64,000 nucleotides of DNA from positions 310,001-374,000 of the forward strand of contig JAOWBW010001454.1 in assembly GCA_026119855.1 (NCBI GenBank). The letters are read 5' to 3'. The translations under genes were made by a program, and so were the position numbers. Within the stretch, counting starts at the first letter, position 1; every line of letters begins with the position of its first letter. Below the pieces are notes generated by a model. The model had not been told where the DNA came from. It did no database searches and was given only the letters and a program-made list of their open reading frames with translations. This document shows positions 1 to 11,808 of the stretch, piece by piece. This stretch comes from Campanula takesimana (lineage: Eukaryota; Streptophyta; Magnoliopsida; Asterales; Campanulaceae).

Positions 1-3000
1 GGAGTATTTATGAAATACTTTAAATGTCTCTAAATGATAATGGTATGAAATATATGTGTATATTTATTTGCATATTTTGTAGAATGTCTTAATCTATAGT
101 CATGATTAATTACTGCAATTGACCCCACTTTAAGAAGAATAAGATTAACTTCCGTGACCTGGTCATGAGCTTAAGAATTGTTCTAAAGTAAGAACGGAAG
201 TTATTAATTCTTAATAAATCATATTCCTAAGAAACCTAAAGACGGACAAAAGACATTGATTAGAAACATGTGGATGATTCTATAGATATCAATTGTCTTA
301 TGACGTGCTACCATATGTTTAGAACTTTAGAAGTATCTGAAACACATGGATGCTTATTTGATAAGCAATCACGAAGGAAGCGTTCCTACAAGCAAGAAAG
401 GCAAGAAAAATTTGAGACTGATTAGAGTCTAACAGTCATTGGATGAATGAAAGGTATGTTAATAAGTTCTCATGTTTTGAACATGGAGAGACATATTAAT
501 TACCTTAGATGGCTTGGTAATCAAGTTAGTTTGGAACTAACAAACGGATTTGATATTAATTCATAGGCGACATTTGATGTCTGAAATGCTAAGTCTTAAT
601 ATCAAATGGAAACCTTCTCAAACTCTAAAGGTTAATAAGGACAAAGATTTAAGATAAATTGTCAAGCCTAAAGGAAATATTTGTGGTTAAACCTAAAATT
701 CAAAGGATGAAATTTCTACCTTGGCAATAAGATTGACCGTTGGAGAAATTACAATTTGAATAAAAGATCAAAAGGGAGGGTAGTAGGACTACCGCTTCAA
801 GACTTTATGTTAAGATTCTACTTCTAAGTTCTTGGGTATTGGATACCGGATAAGACTTGAGAAATAGAAAGACTGCTTAAGGAAGGTAAAGATTAACCTA
901 TGTGGTAATAATGATGCAATGGTTGCTACATTAATCATAGAAACTTGCGAAGTGTCTTCACCTAATAAGTTCATATTTGTTTTGAACAAATGGTGCTATG
1001 TTCTTATTTTAAGTAGAAATATTATTTTGGATTTCTTCAATAGAAGATTATGGATATTTCTTATTTCGAATAAGAAAGTGTTCCATTAAATATGATTTGC
1101 TTTATTGTATTTCTAATCATATAAATGGGACTTTATATCCCTATCTTGGAAGAACAAAATAATAAGTATAACATAAATAATGGAAATCTAAATTTAAGGA
1201 TGTAAGCGTTACATTCTTAAAAGCATTAATGTATATATCAAATGATAAGAAACACATATCTAAAATTCCATGGGACGGAGTTTTAAATTCGCATGATTTC
1301 GAATCATGTGAAATATGTGAATTTTGTAAATTGATCAAGACACCTTTTACTAAATGTAGTAAAAGGAAGTACTCTTTTGGATTGATACATATTGATGTAT
1401 GTGGTTCATTAAAGTAGTGATGCTAGAAAGGATTTCAATATCTATGGTAAAAGTATTTTGGTACTCTGCTCTGATCAAAGTAATGAATATTTGAACCATA
1501 GACTTGACGAGTATTCTGCAGAAAGTCTGCAGAATAAGAAAAACTGAAACTGGAAACAAGATCCGTACGGCTGAATATCAGGTGTATACCTAATCTGACG
1601 GCGTACGGACCCTGTTTCAGAAGTTAACAGATTCTCTGAAAACTGCAGTTCTTCGTAAGTCAAAGTTGATCTTTAATTATCCTTCTGGTTTATGTACTGA
1701 AAACAGCTGCGCTTACACTAATTTGAGTTTCATCTAAGGATGTTCTAAATGTACCATATTTGATATGGAATGAAAGAAAACTTGGTTTGTCTTTCATAAA
1801 GATTTGTGATGTGATACTTTTGAGAAAAGTGTTGTTTTGGACAAAATCACACCTAAATCTAATAAATGTATTTTCATGGGATATCTTAATGATATTAATT
1901 CTACACCCTTAAGAGTACAAATCGTTTGTTACTCTAAATAGCACTTTCTAGATAAATCGTTTATCTCTAAAGAACTAGCGGGAGTAAAATGTATGAAAAT
2001 GACATAGAACCTAAGATGGAAGTTGAAAAAAGTTTCACAAGGAGTTGTTGAAATTCGTTCAAGTATTCAAAAGATATTTGCATGTATGATAGGATACTAT
2101 CTATAACAAGAAATATTGATTTCGCGTAATAGAAATAATAAGGAATATATCATTGCGAATGATTGACTTATTACTTATCAAAATGCAATGACCGCTCCGG
2201 ATTTAGACCAATGACTTGGAGTCATAAAATCTAAAAGTGCAATCCATGTATAATAATCAAGTTTGAAACTCGATTGATTCTACCCTAAGGCTTAAAAACC
2301 ATAGGATAGAAAATAAGTTTTCTTGGAGAAAACGAACATGGATCGCAAGGTGCATATTGATAAAGCACGACAAATTGAGTAAAGTTCACTCATAATGTCG
2401 ATTATGATAAAACTTTATTGCATATCATCATGCTTAAGGATATTAGAATTCAAATTGTCATGGCCTCATATTTTGAATATGAAATATGACAAAAGGATAT
2501 CAAAACAGCATTCCTTAACAGGAACATACTTTAGGATGTGTTTGATACAACCTAAAAGTTTTGATTAATAAAATTCTAATAAAATATGCAAGTTGCAGAA
2601 ACCCATGAGATGGGTTGAAGCAAACTGCTTGGAGTGAAATTTCATTTTGTTGAAGTATTCAAAGAGTTTGAATTAATCAAAGATGAGATTTGTGATTACA
2701 ATAAATTTAGTGGGAGCATAACATTATTTCAAGTCTAATATATGTGGTTGACATATAATTCATTTTGAAAGAGTTTCTAAATGAAAGACTTGGATAAAGC
2801 CGCTTATATTCTTGAACTGATTTATGAGATAATCTAAAAGGTTGATTGGTTAAAGTCAAAGTACAATAAAGACAAGATAGTGAAAAGTTCACTATGAAAG
2901 ACTCTTAGAGAGGTTACTTGCAAAAGTATGACAGGCATTAATCTCTGCAAGATTTAGTCTTAGTGGAAGATTAACGAGTAAGAGTACATGATTAGGATTC

Positions 3001-3575
3001 CATATGCTTCGGCAATTGGATCTACCATGTAAGCCATGTTAACGTACTAAGACCGTATGTCTTATATACTTGGAGTATGATGAGATAATACCGATCGGAT
3101 CCTAGTGAAAGTCACTAGTGTAGAAACATCCTTATGCACTTGAAAAGGAACTAAAGGATGCATTCTTGATCTTTGATGGAATGAAAGATGATCTTGTAAT
3201 AGTTACATAGATTCATTCTTACAAACTAACAAAGATAAATATGGCAGTATAAATACATGTTTACGTTAATAATGGTGTTAGAAGAGTTCTAAATACACCA
3301 TTACTATTCTACAAAAGGTTGAATGTCTAGTGGCATGGGATGCAACTAGAGAAATTGTTTCGATTAAGATACTAATTAGTAAACTAGAAATCATTTCTAG
3401 TGCCACTAAATTTAATGGGCATTCATTGTGATAATAATTGTTATTACACAATCCATGGCGCTAATGTTTTATCTAAACATATACTCGGATAGTTTTGTCT
3501 TATTCGAGAAATAGTCAAAGATGGGAGATGTATAAATATGCAAAATACTTTATGATGATTAACAAGGATAATCAT
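1..3575 (+). mobile_element. Decayed Ty1/copia retrotransposon, internal region
   Basis: No long ORF survives, but conceptual translation in shifting frames follows the copia polyprotein order. Around 160-200 a gag stretch matches the intact copia gag at 29689 (Leu-Arg-Ile-Val-Leu-Lys core). Integrase pieces follow at 1229-1417 and 1660-2000, an RT piece near 2480-2520 (a KTAFLN-like motif), an RT end near 3000 (RIPYASAIGS-like) and an RNase H-like stretch to about 3480. The first bases resemble 29610-29690, so the copia fragment at 28247 is a relative. The element resumes at 11740-11808 and ends with the polypurine tract and 3' LTR at 13894-15201; the interruption is two later insertions. 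The 5' LTR lies outside the window. Assignment to copia is firm; lineage is not determined. Confidence 0.85.
1229..1417 (+). pseudogene. Copia GAG-pre-integrase / integrase N-terminal fragment
   Basis: A 62-codon open stretch contains CEICEFC followed by KTPFTK and LIHIDVCG. This is the usual copia junction between the GAG-pre-integrase domain (zinc-binding Cys pair) and the start of the integrase core (the Asp of DVCG is the first catalytic Asp in the family). It is bounded by stops and is only a relic of the decayed element around it. The stretch 1505-1665 just downstream does not align with the expected integrase and may be foreign or rearranged. Confidence 0.7.
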
Positions 3576-6514
3576 TGTCACGCCCCGGAAATTCTAAAAA
3601 ATCCATAATTATAAAATTTACATAATATACATCTCCAAAAATGCTAAATACCAAACCGGCGCGTGAATTCAACTATAAAACCAATACCATCAGAAAACAC
3701 CTCCACGAGATAAAAACTCGGAGACTAGAAACAAATGCGGAAGCAAGAACAAGTTATTAATAATACAACAACTCAACGGGTAACGGTATTTATACAACAC
3801 TGTACTACCTCGATCTCACAACAAAATACATAAAGGCTCCGAAGAGCAACTACCCCAAAGGAAGTCAACCTGCTCAGAAGATTCTCGCTACAATGGACCT
3901 CACAACGCTACCACTTGCTTTCCTGGGGGGGGGTTAAGGAAAAACAACATTGAAGGAAACGGGGTGAGAAAAATCTCAGTAAGTAACTAATGCAGCTACA
4001 TGGCATAATATCATGCAAAACGACGATGTAACTGAATAGGTAAATCATATAACAACAAATGAGAAAGCTCCCTATCGCCAACCGTCCCATACCAGTTGGA
4101 AATAACGACTAACTCATCATGCAACACAAAAGACTGAAATAAACACATTACAAAGGATACTGAGCCAAGGTTTCACCAAACGGATATAACAAAGAAGCCT
4201 CTGTGCAGAATCAACCCATCAACCAATCAATCAATCTTCGTAGTAGCACAAACGGCTGAAGATAAGAACCCGGTCAGAACCAACCAATCAATCCATCAAT
4301 CATAGCAGCAGAACAGCTGAAGAGAACCTCGGACAGAACCGACTAATCAATCAATCAATCAATCTTCGTAGTAGCATAAACAGCTGAAGATTACAATCCC
4401 GGTACCGGAACCATAACAATGTAACATGTCACAAAGGACAGGGGAGATGACACAAAGTCAAAACCCAAAAAGTTAGCTAGACTACTTCCGAAGGAAGCTA
4501 GCTCATCCCAACCAAGGCCAATCTGGAAGAGGAAAATAAGGGCAAAATAATGGATCACATTATAATGGACTCGACTCGTTGCCATTATAATCTTCCCCAT
4601 CACCCGACACAACCATAAATGCCAGCTGGGCTTTCAAATAAACGCTAAGAAATAACACTAGCTCAGTGAACAATTAATGATTCCAAAGTAGGGAACCATA
4701 CCAATTAATCACCATAAAGATGCAAACGATTACTCATGAAGAGTTCAACAACAATGAACACAAGGAGTTTCTCATAAAAGAGTCCAACAACGATAAACGA
4801 GATTGCTCATAGAAAGCCCAACAACATTGACCATTAAAACATGATGACTCCAAGATAAGGCACATACCAAACACATTCTAAAGATGATACTCACAAGTTA
4901 CTCATAAGGAGCACAACTCAAACGGTCGATCAAAATTGGTACAATAATTATTACCAAAACGACCATAAACGTCTACTCATAAATAGTACTATGACCATGA
5001 ACTCAACCATCTCTTACACTTGGAATTCCAAATAGGAAAACTGAATAAATACACCTTAAATCTAATCAACGCCGTAGGTACCCAATCACCAATTCCCGTC
5101 TTACATCCGTTCATCAACGAACCAATTCTTAACACTCGAATGAACCCAAAAGGTTACACCTATTCATACATAATCACATATGGACCAAACCCAACACTTT
5201 GGTGTTCAGTAACAACCCTCTAGGTACTATAGGATATCGCCTAAAACCTAGACCAAGTCTTATCCAAAATCAGTTCGATTGGAACAATCACGAACACATC
5301 ATAAGATTCCCAAACATTCCCAAACAATACTTGATCAAATTCCATAACACCATTGTTCACAAAGGAACCAATTTCAATTACTAAAGTGTTCCACGGTGCC
5401 CAACTAAGTCAACTAGAATAGTACTACGGAACCTAGATCGAGACTACACCTTGATCCTAAACCTCAAAAAAAAGACAACCATTCTGATCTGGAACCATGC
5501 GTCCAATAGAACCATTTCATACTACTCGAAAAGATCTTTCCAACGATAGTTTACACGTCCAAAACGGAGTCCGGACGAAGAAGTTATGGACTCCGGAAGA
5601 TTGAACGTAAAACGGACAATTTTATAAAGTGTTCGGCCGCACACACTCAAACTCCCTGTTTTGGGGTCCGATTTTCACTCCTTTGGTTCTAAATCTTAGG
5701 AGTACCTATATATACTTCCATCCTAACATTTAAAGACAAGAAAACTCAACTCCCGTGCCTCTAAAACCCAAATTACCCCAAGATTATTAAATAACATACA
5801 ACTACTTATCAAAAACAACAAATTCTAACTTGTATAATGAAGTCTAAAAATGACTTCTAAGCTTATAAAAGCTTTCCATAACAAAAACAAACCATTTATA
5901 CCAAGATTTGAACCCAACAACAATTTATCCTAAAATTACCCAAAATACAAATAAATTTCAAACTTCCCATAAACCAACAATTAACAACCCAAGCATCATA
6001 GATCATAATTATGAGCGTTAATTTACAAGAAAGGGGGTAAGTAACTTACTTGGAATTTATGAAAGATGACGGAATTCGAATTTTCTTAGCTCTATACGAT
6101 CCTAGCGACGATCTAAGCATTTTTCATAAAAGGAGCAATAAGAAATAATGGATAAAAGATAACTAAAATGAGGAAAGAGGGAGAAAGCTTTTACCTTCTA
6201 AAATGGAGGAGAGAGAGAGAGAACTCGGTTGGGGAGGGGGAGAAAATGACTGGAAAGAGGGAGAGGGGAGAGGTGAGGGAGTAGTTAGGGGATATAAAAA
6301 AAAGTTACCCAATTAACCCTCAACTTCAACTTTGAACCATTGAACCCAAACCCAACATTTCTCAAATACACTAACGCCCCTAACTTCAAACTTAGCATAA
6401 AATGATCAATTAAAATGCTAGACATAAAATATTATGGAACACGAAATGCACACATAAATAAATAAATAAATATTTATTACTAATAAAATAGATACGGGTT
6501 TTCGGGTCGTTACA
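3576..6514 (-). repeat. 3' LTR of the long-LTR gypsy-type element
   Basis: Direct repeat of 8798-11734. Read on the minus strand it starts TGTAACGACCCG and ends CGTGACA. It holds a TC-rich leader (GA-rich on the plus strand, 6203-6275), a block resembling TAGATCGTCG (plus-strand 6100-6118) followed by a donor-like AAGTAAGTTACTT, one CGGCCG word near 5635, and a run of nine C (G at 3925-3933) directly before an AG. The short ORFs in it are duplicated in the other LTR and are not genes. Confidence 0.9.
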
Positions 6515-8797
6515 ATCTACCCTCCTGAAAAGAATTCGCCCGCGAATTCACTTATCAAAATCATAACACGCAAAAATAACAAGGCTACAAAATATCGATT
6601 CTCATATAGCAATCATAACCCCAATCAAGTACCTGATAAATATTTCAGACATCGATTCCATGACTCAAATAAGCCAACACACAATGAACACATACTTCTC
6701 ACACGTATCTTCTGATTAAACATTCTAGAATTAACTTCCTCTTTCATCCGGAATTTCAAATTCTCTAGACTATCACTTGTTCACAAATTCTGAGACATAG
6801 TTGATTTGATCATGATTAGCGTTACGCTCTCCATCAACCCTTAAATCATCAACATTTATAAGTTTTACTTTTCCGGTTCATCCGTACGCATTGACGATCT
6901 AGACATCACCCCATGTAATCATACTCCTACCCGAACACATAAGAGAAGGAATAGGGCTAACGATTATTGTCACCCAACGACATCAATGATATACTTAAAT
7001 TTTACTGTTATCAATTATCCGATCAAATGAGATTACACTACCACACTCACTTTCCTCATGAGATAAAACACAATACAGTCATAATCTTTGAATTTCTCAA
7101 TCTACTTGCATTACTTCATACTTAGTTTTCTAAGGAAATATATCCATCAACTTTTGATAGTCTGCTATCAACATTTCAACTTGGTCCCCAAGAATGAAAT
7201 AAGATGTATAATCCGCTAAGGCAATATCCATAAAATCACAACCAACCCCTAATCATAGATAGTTCCATTTATTAAGCGTTACTCCTCGAAACATATACAA
7301 ATACTTTATCACCCCAAAATCATTACATACCTCCATCTCTATTTGGAAGCATCACTATAGACAATGGATGTATCAACTTTCACTATAATGGAAAACTTAA
7401 CATATCTCCAAGAAAACATAACACTGATCACACCTTTTAAGATAACAGTGATACCAGCCCAAATCATAGATAGTCTTTCACGTCTACATTTATTAACCCA
7501 ATATTACTAATGTTTAACGGTATTACCAACATAATGACCCAATTAGCGAACAACATTTCAATTGACCATATGCAAAATCATAGCACCCTTTAATATGCCC
7601 AAGTATCTATACTCAACTTCCTTTACAAATCCTTAATCCAAACGAGAAACATCACAAAGAAAAGATTCAGAACCACGGAACAACTATTTAATTAAAATCC
7701 AAAAATGCCTTTAATATTGTTCGAGAAATTCTTACCTTCTCAAAATACGTTTAGTCCTTTAAACTTAACGCGCTTACCAACATTAATGATTATAACTTCT
7801 ACAATATACTCATAACTCATTTTGCTTTAACTCAACTCCAGTCATGTACTAAAAGGATTCCAAAAGTATCATAACTCAACTTCTTAATATAACCCATAAA
7901 AAATTAAGTATTTCCTCATACTAAACAATTCTGATGCACTCACGTGGATGTACTAAAAGTAAAGAAAGATCTCCTATCAAGAAATTCTCAAATTGAATCT
8001 TTAACTCTATTAACCCAATCAATACTATATGTTCACTGATTCACCTATCAGTATTGTAGCTTATCTTAACTCATCAATAACCCAAGTTCTCTATCGGTCA
8101 AGCGACATATTGCACCCACTATAAATTATACCTAATATTTCAAAATTAATATTGCCAACTGAATAAGCTAAATTCCCAGCACAACCTCATAATAAAGATT
8201 TTCTGATTTTCAACATAGAACCTGAACATTATATATATATATATACCTAGAATGCTTCTAAACAAAGTCAAACATACCAATATAGAAATATTCTCCACCT
8301 ATCGATGGCACATAAGAAATTCGTAACACATAGAAAGCCAAACCATACCACTTAACTCATCAATATCTCGCATAGGTGACATAACTAAATCACCCTATAT
8401 ATACCAGTAGCAATCACGTAGTTCCGTATTCGAGAATACACCTCAACATAAATCCATGAATGATAACAAACATGCGAACATAGCACGAAACGTTGTCCAC
8501 TTTACGAAATAGATATGCCCGAGCCTTCAAAACTTGCACTCTCGATTCCCAAAGCAACTAACCCCAAGGGGACCAACACTATTAACACCAATCCTATACT
8601 TGATGTACCACAAGAGAAGAAACACTAGACGTCAATATCACGACTCGTAACTCAACCAACTTCTACCTTAACCTCATCTTTCAAGAAAACTTAGTTTCCT
8701 AAACCGCTCACAATTATAACACCCAAGTATTGAAACCTATTCAATATCAGAGTTCTTATTCTCTTTCAATATCTAAAACCATTGCTCTGATACCAAC
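6515..8797 (-). other. Internal region of the long-LTR element, no coding sequence seen
   Basis: AT-rich 2.28 kb between the two LTRs. On the minus strand the purine-rich CTTTTCAGGAGGGTAGAT (6515-6532) abuts the 3' LTR and fits a polypurine tract. Nothing resembling gag or pol was recognised in six frames, and no ORF above 60 codons occurs. A short AT dinucleotide run lies at about 8230-8246. Either the coding region was deleted or it has decayed beyond visual recognition. Confidence 0.75.
8779..8797 (-). promoter_or_regulatory. Primer-binding site, initiator tRNA-Met type
   Basis: The minus strand reads GTTGGTATCAGAGCAATGG directly after the LTR end CGTGACA. TGGTATCAGAGC is the classic plant LTR-retrotransposon site complementary to the 3' end of initiator tRNA-Met. 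It fixes the element orientation. Confidence 0.9.
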
Positions 8798-11734
8798 TGT
8801 CACGCCCCGGAAATTCTAAAAAATCCATAATTATAAAATCTACATAATATACATCTCCAAAAATGCTAAATACCAAACCGACGCGTGAATTCAACTAAAA
8901 AACCAATACCATCAGACAACACCTCCACGAGATAAAAACTCGGAGACTAGAAATAAATGCGGAAGCAAGAACAACTTATTAATAATACAACAACTCAACG
9001 GGTAACGGTATTTATACAACACTGTACTACCTCGATCTCACAACAAAATACATAAAGGCTCCGAAGAGCAACTGCCCCAAAGGAAGTCAACCTGCTCAGA
9101 AGATTCTCGCTACAACGGACCTCACAACGCAACCACTTGCTTTCCTGGGGGGGTTAAGGAAAAACAACATTGAAGGAAACGGGGTGAGAAAAATCTCAGT
9201 AAGTAACTAATGCAGCTACATGGCATAATATCATGCAAAACGACGATGTAACTGAACAGGTAAATCATATAACAACAAATGAGAAAGCTCCCTATCGCCA
9301 ACCATCCCATACTAGTTGGAAATAACGACTAACTCATCATGCAGCACACAAGACTGAAATAAACACATTACAAAGGATACTGAGCCAAGGTTTCACCAAA
9401 CGGATATAACAAAGAAGCCTCTGCGCAGAATCAACCCATCAACTAATCAATCAATCTCCGTAGTAGCACAAACGGCTGAAGATAAGAACCCGGTCAGAAC
9501 CAACCAATCAATCCATCAATCATAGCAGCATAACAGCTGAAGAGAACCTCGGACAGAACCGACTAATAAATCAATAAATCAATCTTCGTAGTAGCATAAA
9601 CAGCTGAAGATTACAATCCCGGTACCGGAACCATAACAATGTAACATGTCACAAAGGACAGGGGAGATGACACAAAGTCAAAACCCAAAAAGTTAGCTAG
9701 ACTACTTCCGAAGGAAGCTAGCTCATCCCAACCAATGCCAATCTGGAAGAGAAAAATAAGGGCAAAACAATGGATCACATTATAATGGACTCGGCTCGTT
9801 GCCATTATAATCTTCCCCATCACCCGACACAACCATAAATGCCAGCTGGGCTTTCAAATGAACGCTAAGAAATAACACTAGCTCGGTGAACAATTAATGA
9901 TTCCAAAGTAGGGAACCATACCAATTAATCACCATAAAGATGCAAATGATTACTCATGAAGAGTTCAACAACAATGAACACAAGGAGTTTCTCATAAAAG
10001 AGTCCAACAACGATAAACGAGATTGCTCATATAGAGCCCAACAACATTGACCATTAAAACATGATGACTCCAAGATAAGGCACATACCAAACACATCCTA
10101 AAGATGATACTCACAAGCTACTCATAAGGAGCACAACTCAAACGGTCGCTCACAATTGGTACAATAATTATTACCAAAACGACCCTAAACGTCTACTCAT
10201 AAAGAGTACTATGACCATGAACTCAACCATCTCTTACACTTGGAATTCAAAATAGGAAAACCGAATAAATACACCATAAATCTAATCAACACCGTAGGTA
10301 CCCAATCACCAATTCCCGTCTTACATCCGTTCATCAACGAACCAATTCTTAACACTCGAACGAACCCAAAAGGTTACACCTATTCATACATGATCACATA
10401 CGGACCAAACCCAACACTTTGGTGTTCAGCAACAACCCTCTAGGTACTATAGGATATCGCCTAAAACCTAGACCAAGTCTTATCCAAAATCAATTAGATT
10501 GGAACAATCACGAACACATCATAAGATGCCTAAACATTCCCAAACAATACTTGATCAAATTCCATAACACCATTGTTCACAAAGGAACCAATTTCAATTA
10601 CTAAAGTGTTCCACGGTGCCCAACTAAGTCAACTAGAATAGTACTACGGAACCTAGATCGAGACTACACCTTGATCCTAAACCTCAAAAAAAAGACAACC
10701 ATTCTGATCTGGAACCATACGTCCAATAGAACCATTTCATACTACTCGAAAAGAGTTTTCCAACGATAGTTTACACGTCCAAAACGGAGTCCGGACGAAG
10801 AAGTTATGGACTCCGGAAGATTGAACGTAAAACGGACAATTTTATAAAGTGTTCGGCCGCACACACTCAAACTCCCTGTTTTGGGGTCCGATTTTCACTC
10901 CTTTCGTTCTAAATCTTAGGAGTACCTATATATACTTCCATCCTAACATTTAAAGACAAGAAAACTCAACACCCGTGCCTCTAAAACCCAAATAACCTCA
11001 AGATTATTAAATAACATACAACTACTTATCAAAAACAACAAATTCTAACTTGTATAATGAAGTCTAAAAATGACTTCTAAGCTTATAAAAGCTTTCCATA
11101 ACAACAACAAACCATTTATACCAAGATTTGAACCCAACAACAATTTATCCTAAAATTACCCAAAATACAAATAAATTCCAAATTTCCCATAAACCAACAA
11201 TTAACAACCCAAGCATCATAGATCATAATTATGAGCGTTAATATAGAAGAAAGGGGTTAAGTAACTTACTTGGAATTTATGAAAGATGACGGAATTCGAA
11301 TTTTCTTAGCTCTATACGATCCTAGCGACGATCTAAGCATTTTTCATAAAAGGAGCAATAAAAAATAATGGATAAAAGATAACTAAAATGAGGAAAGAGG
11401 GAGAAAGCTTTTACCTTCAAAAATGGAGGAGAGAGAGAGAGAACTCGGTTGGGGAGGGGGAGAAAATGACTGGAAAGAGGGAGAGGGGAGAGGTGAGGGA
11501 GTAGTTAGGGGATATAAAAAAAAAGTTACCCAATTAACCCTCAACTTCAACTTTGAACCATTGAACCCAAACCCAACATTTCTCAAATACACTAACGCCC
11601 CTAACTTCAAACTTAGCATAAAATGATCAATTAAAATGCTAGACATAAAATATTATGGAACACGAAATGCACACATAAATAAATAAATAAATATTTATTA
11701 CTAATAAAATAGATACGGGTTTTCGGGTCGTACA
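8798..11734 (-). repeat. 5' LTR of the long-LTR gypsy-type element
   Basis: Near-identical copy of 3576-6514, with the same TG/CA ends. The right end has lost one T (GTCGTACA instead of GTCGTTACA). The poly-C run is seven (G at 9147-9153) against nine in the partner LTR, so this tract varies even between the two LTRs of one insertion. It is flanked on the right by the TSD copy ATCAT (11735-11739). Confidence 0.9.
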
Positions 11735-11739
11735 ATCAT

Positions 11740-11808
11740 CCTACATAAGCTCGCTTGCAACTGTGATGGAGATCATAACTAAGCTCAATAGGTATTGGAT
11801 ATTGATTG
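11740..11808 (+). mobile_element. Copia 3' fragment between two insertions
   Basis: About 70 bp left of the old copia element between the long-LTR element and the solo LTR. Removing the two insertions and one TSD copy each rejoins 3575, this stretch and 13894 into a continuous copia 3' end leading into the polypurine tract. Confidence 0.7.

Larger units (their letters stand above)
3576..11734 (-). mobile_element. Non-autonomous Ty3/gypsy-type LTR element with 2.9-kb LTRs
   Basis: Two direct repeats of about 2.94 kb (3576-6514 and 8798-11734) flank 2,283 bp of internal DNA. Ends are TG/CA: TGTCACGCCCCGG at the left and GGGTCG(T)TACA at the right. A perfect 5-bp target duplication ATCAT lies at 3571-3575 and 11735-11739. 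The primer site and polypurine tract place the 5' LTR on the right, so the element is transcribed leftwards. The LTRs differ by only scattered substitutions, suggesting a fairly recent insertion into the decayed copia element. I find no gag, protease, RT, RNase H or integrase in the internal part on either strand. It resembles LARD-type derivatives mobilised in trans. LTR sequence modules are shared with the LTRs at 11809, 25033 and 30730, the last of which is next to real gypsy coding sequence. Confidence 0.9.

Noticed and set aside
1350..1663. Short ORFs on the minus strand of the copia relic
   Set aside because: They are antisense to a decayed integrase and have no recognisable content.
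3908..5384. Several ORFs repeated at 9122-10604
   Set aside because: They are in the two LTR copies; conservation reflects recent LTR identity, not coding selection.
11383..11646. 87-codon minus-strand ORF rich in Pro/Ser
   Set aside because: It lies in the CT-rich leader of a long LTR, and the equivalent region of the other LTR does not preserve it as an ORF.
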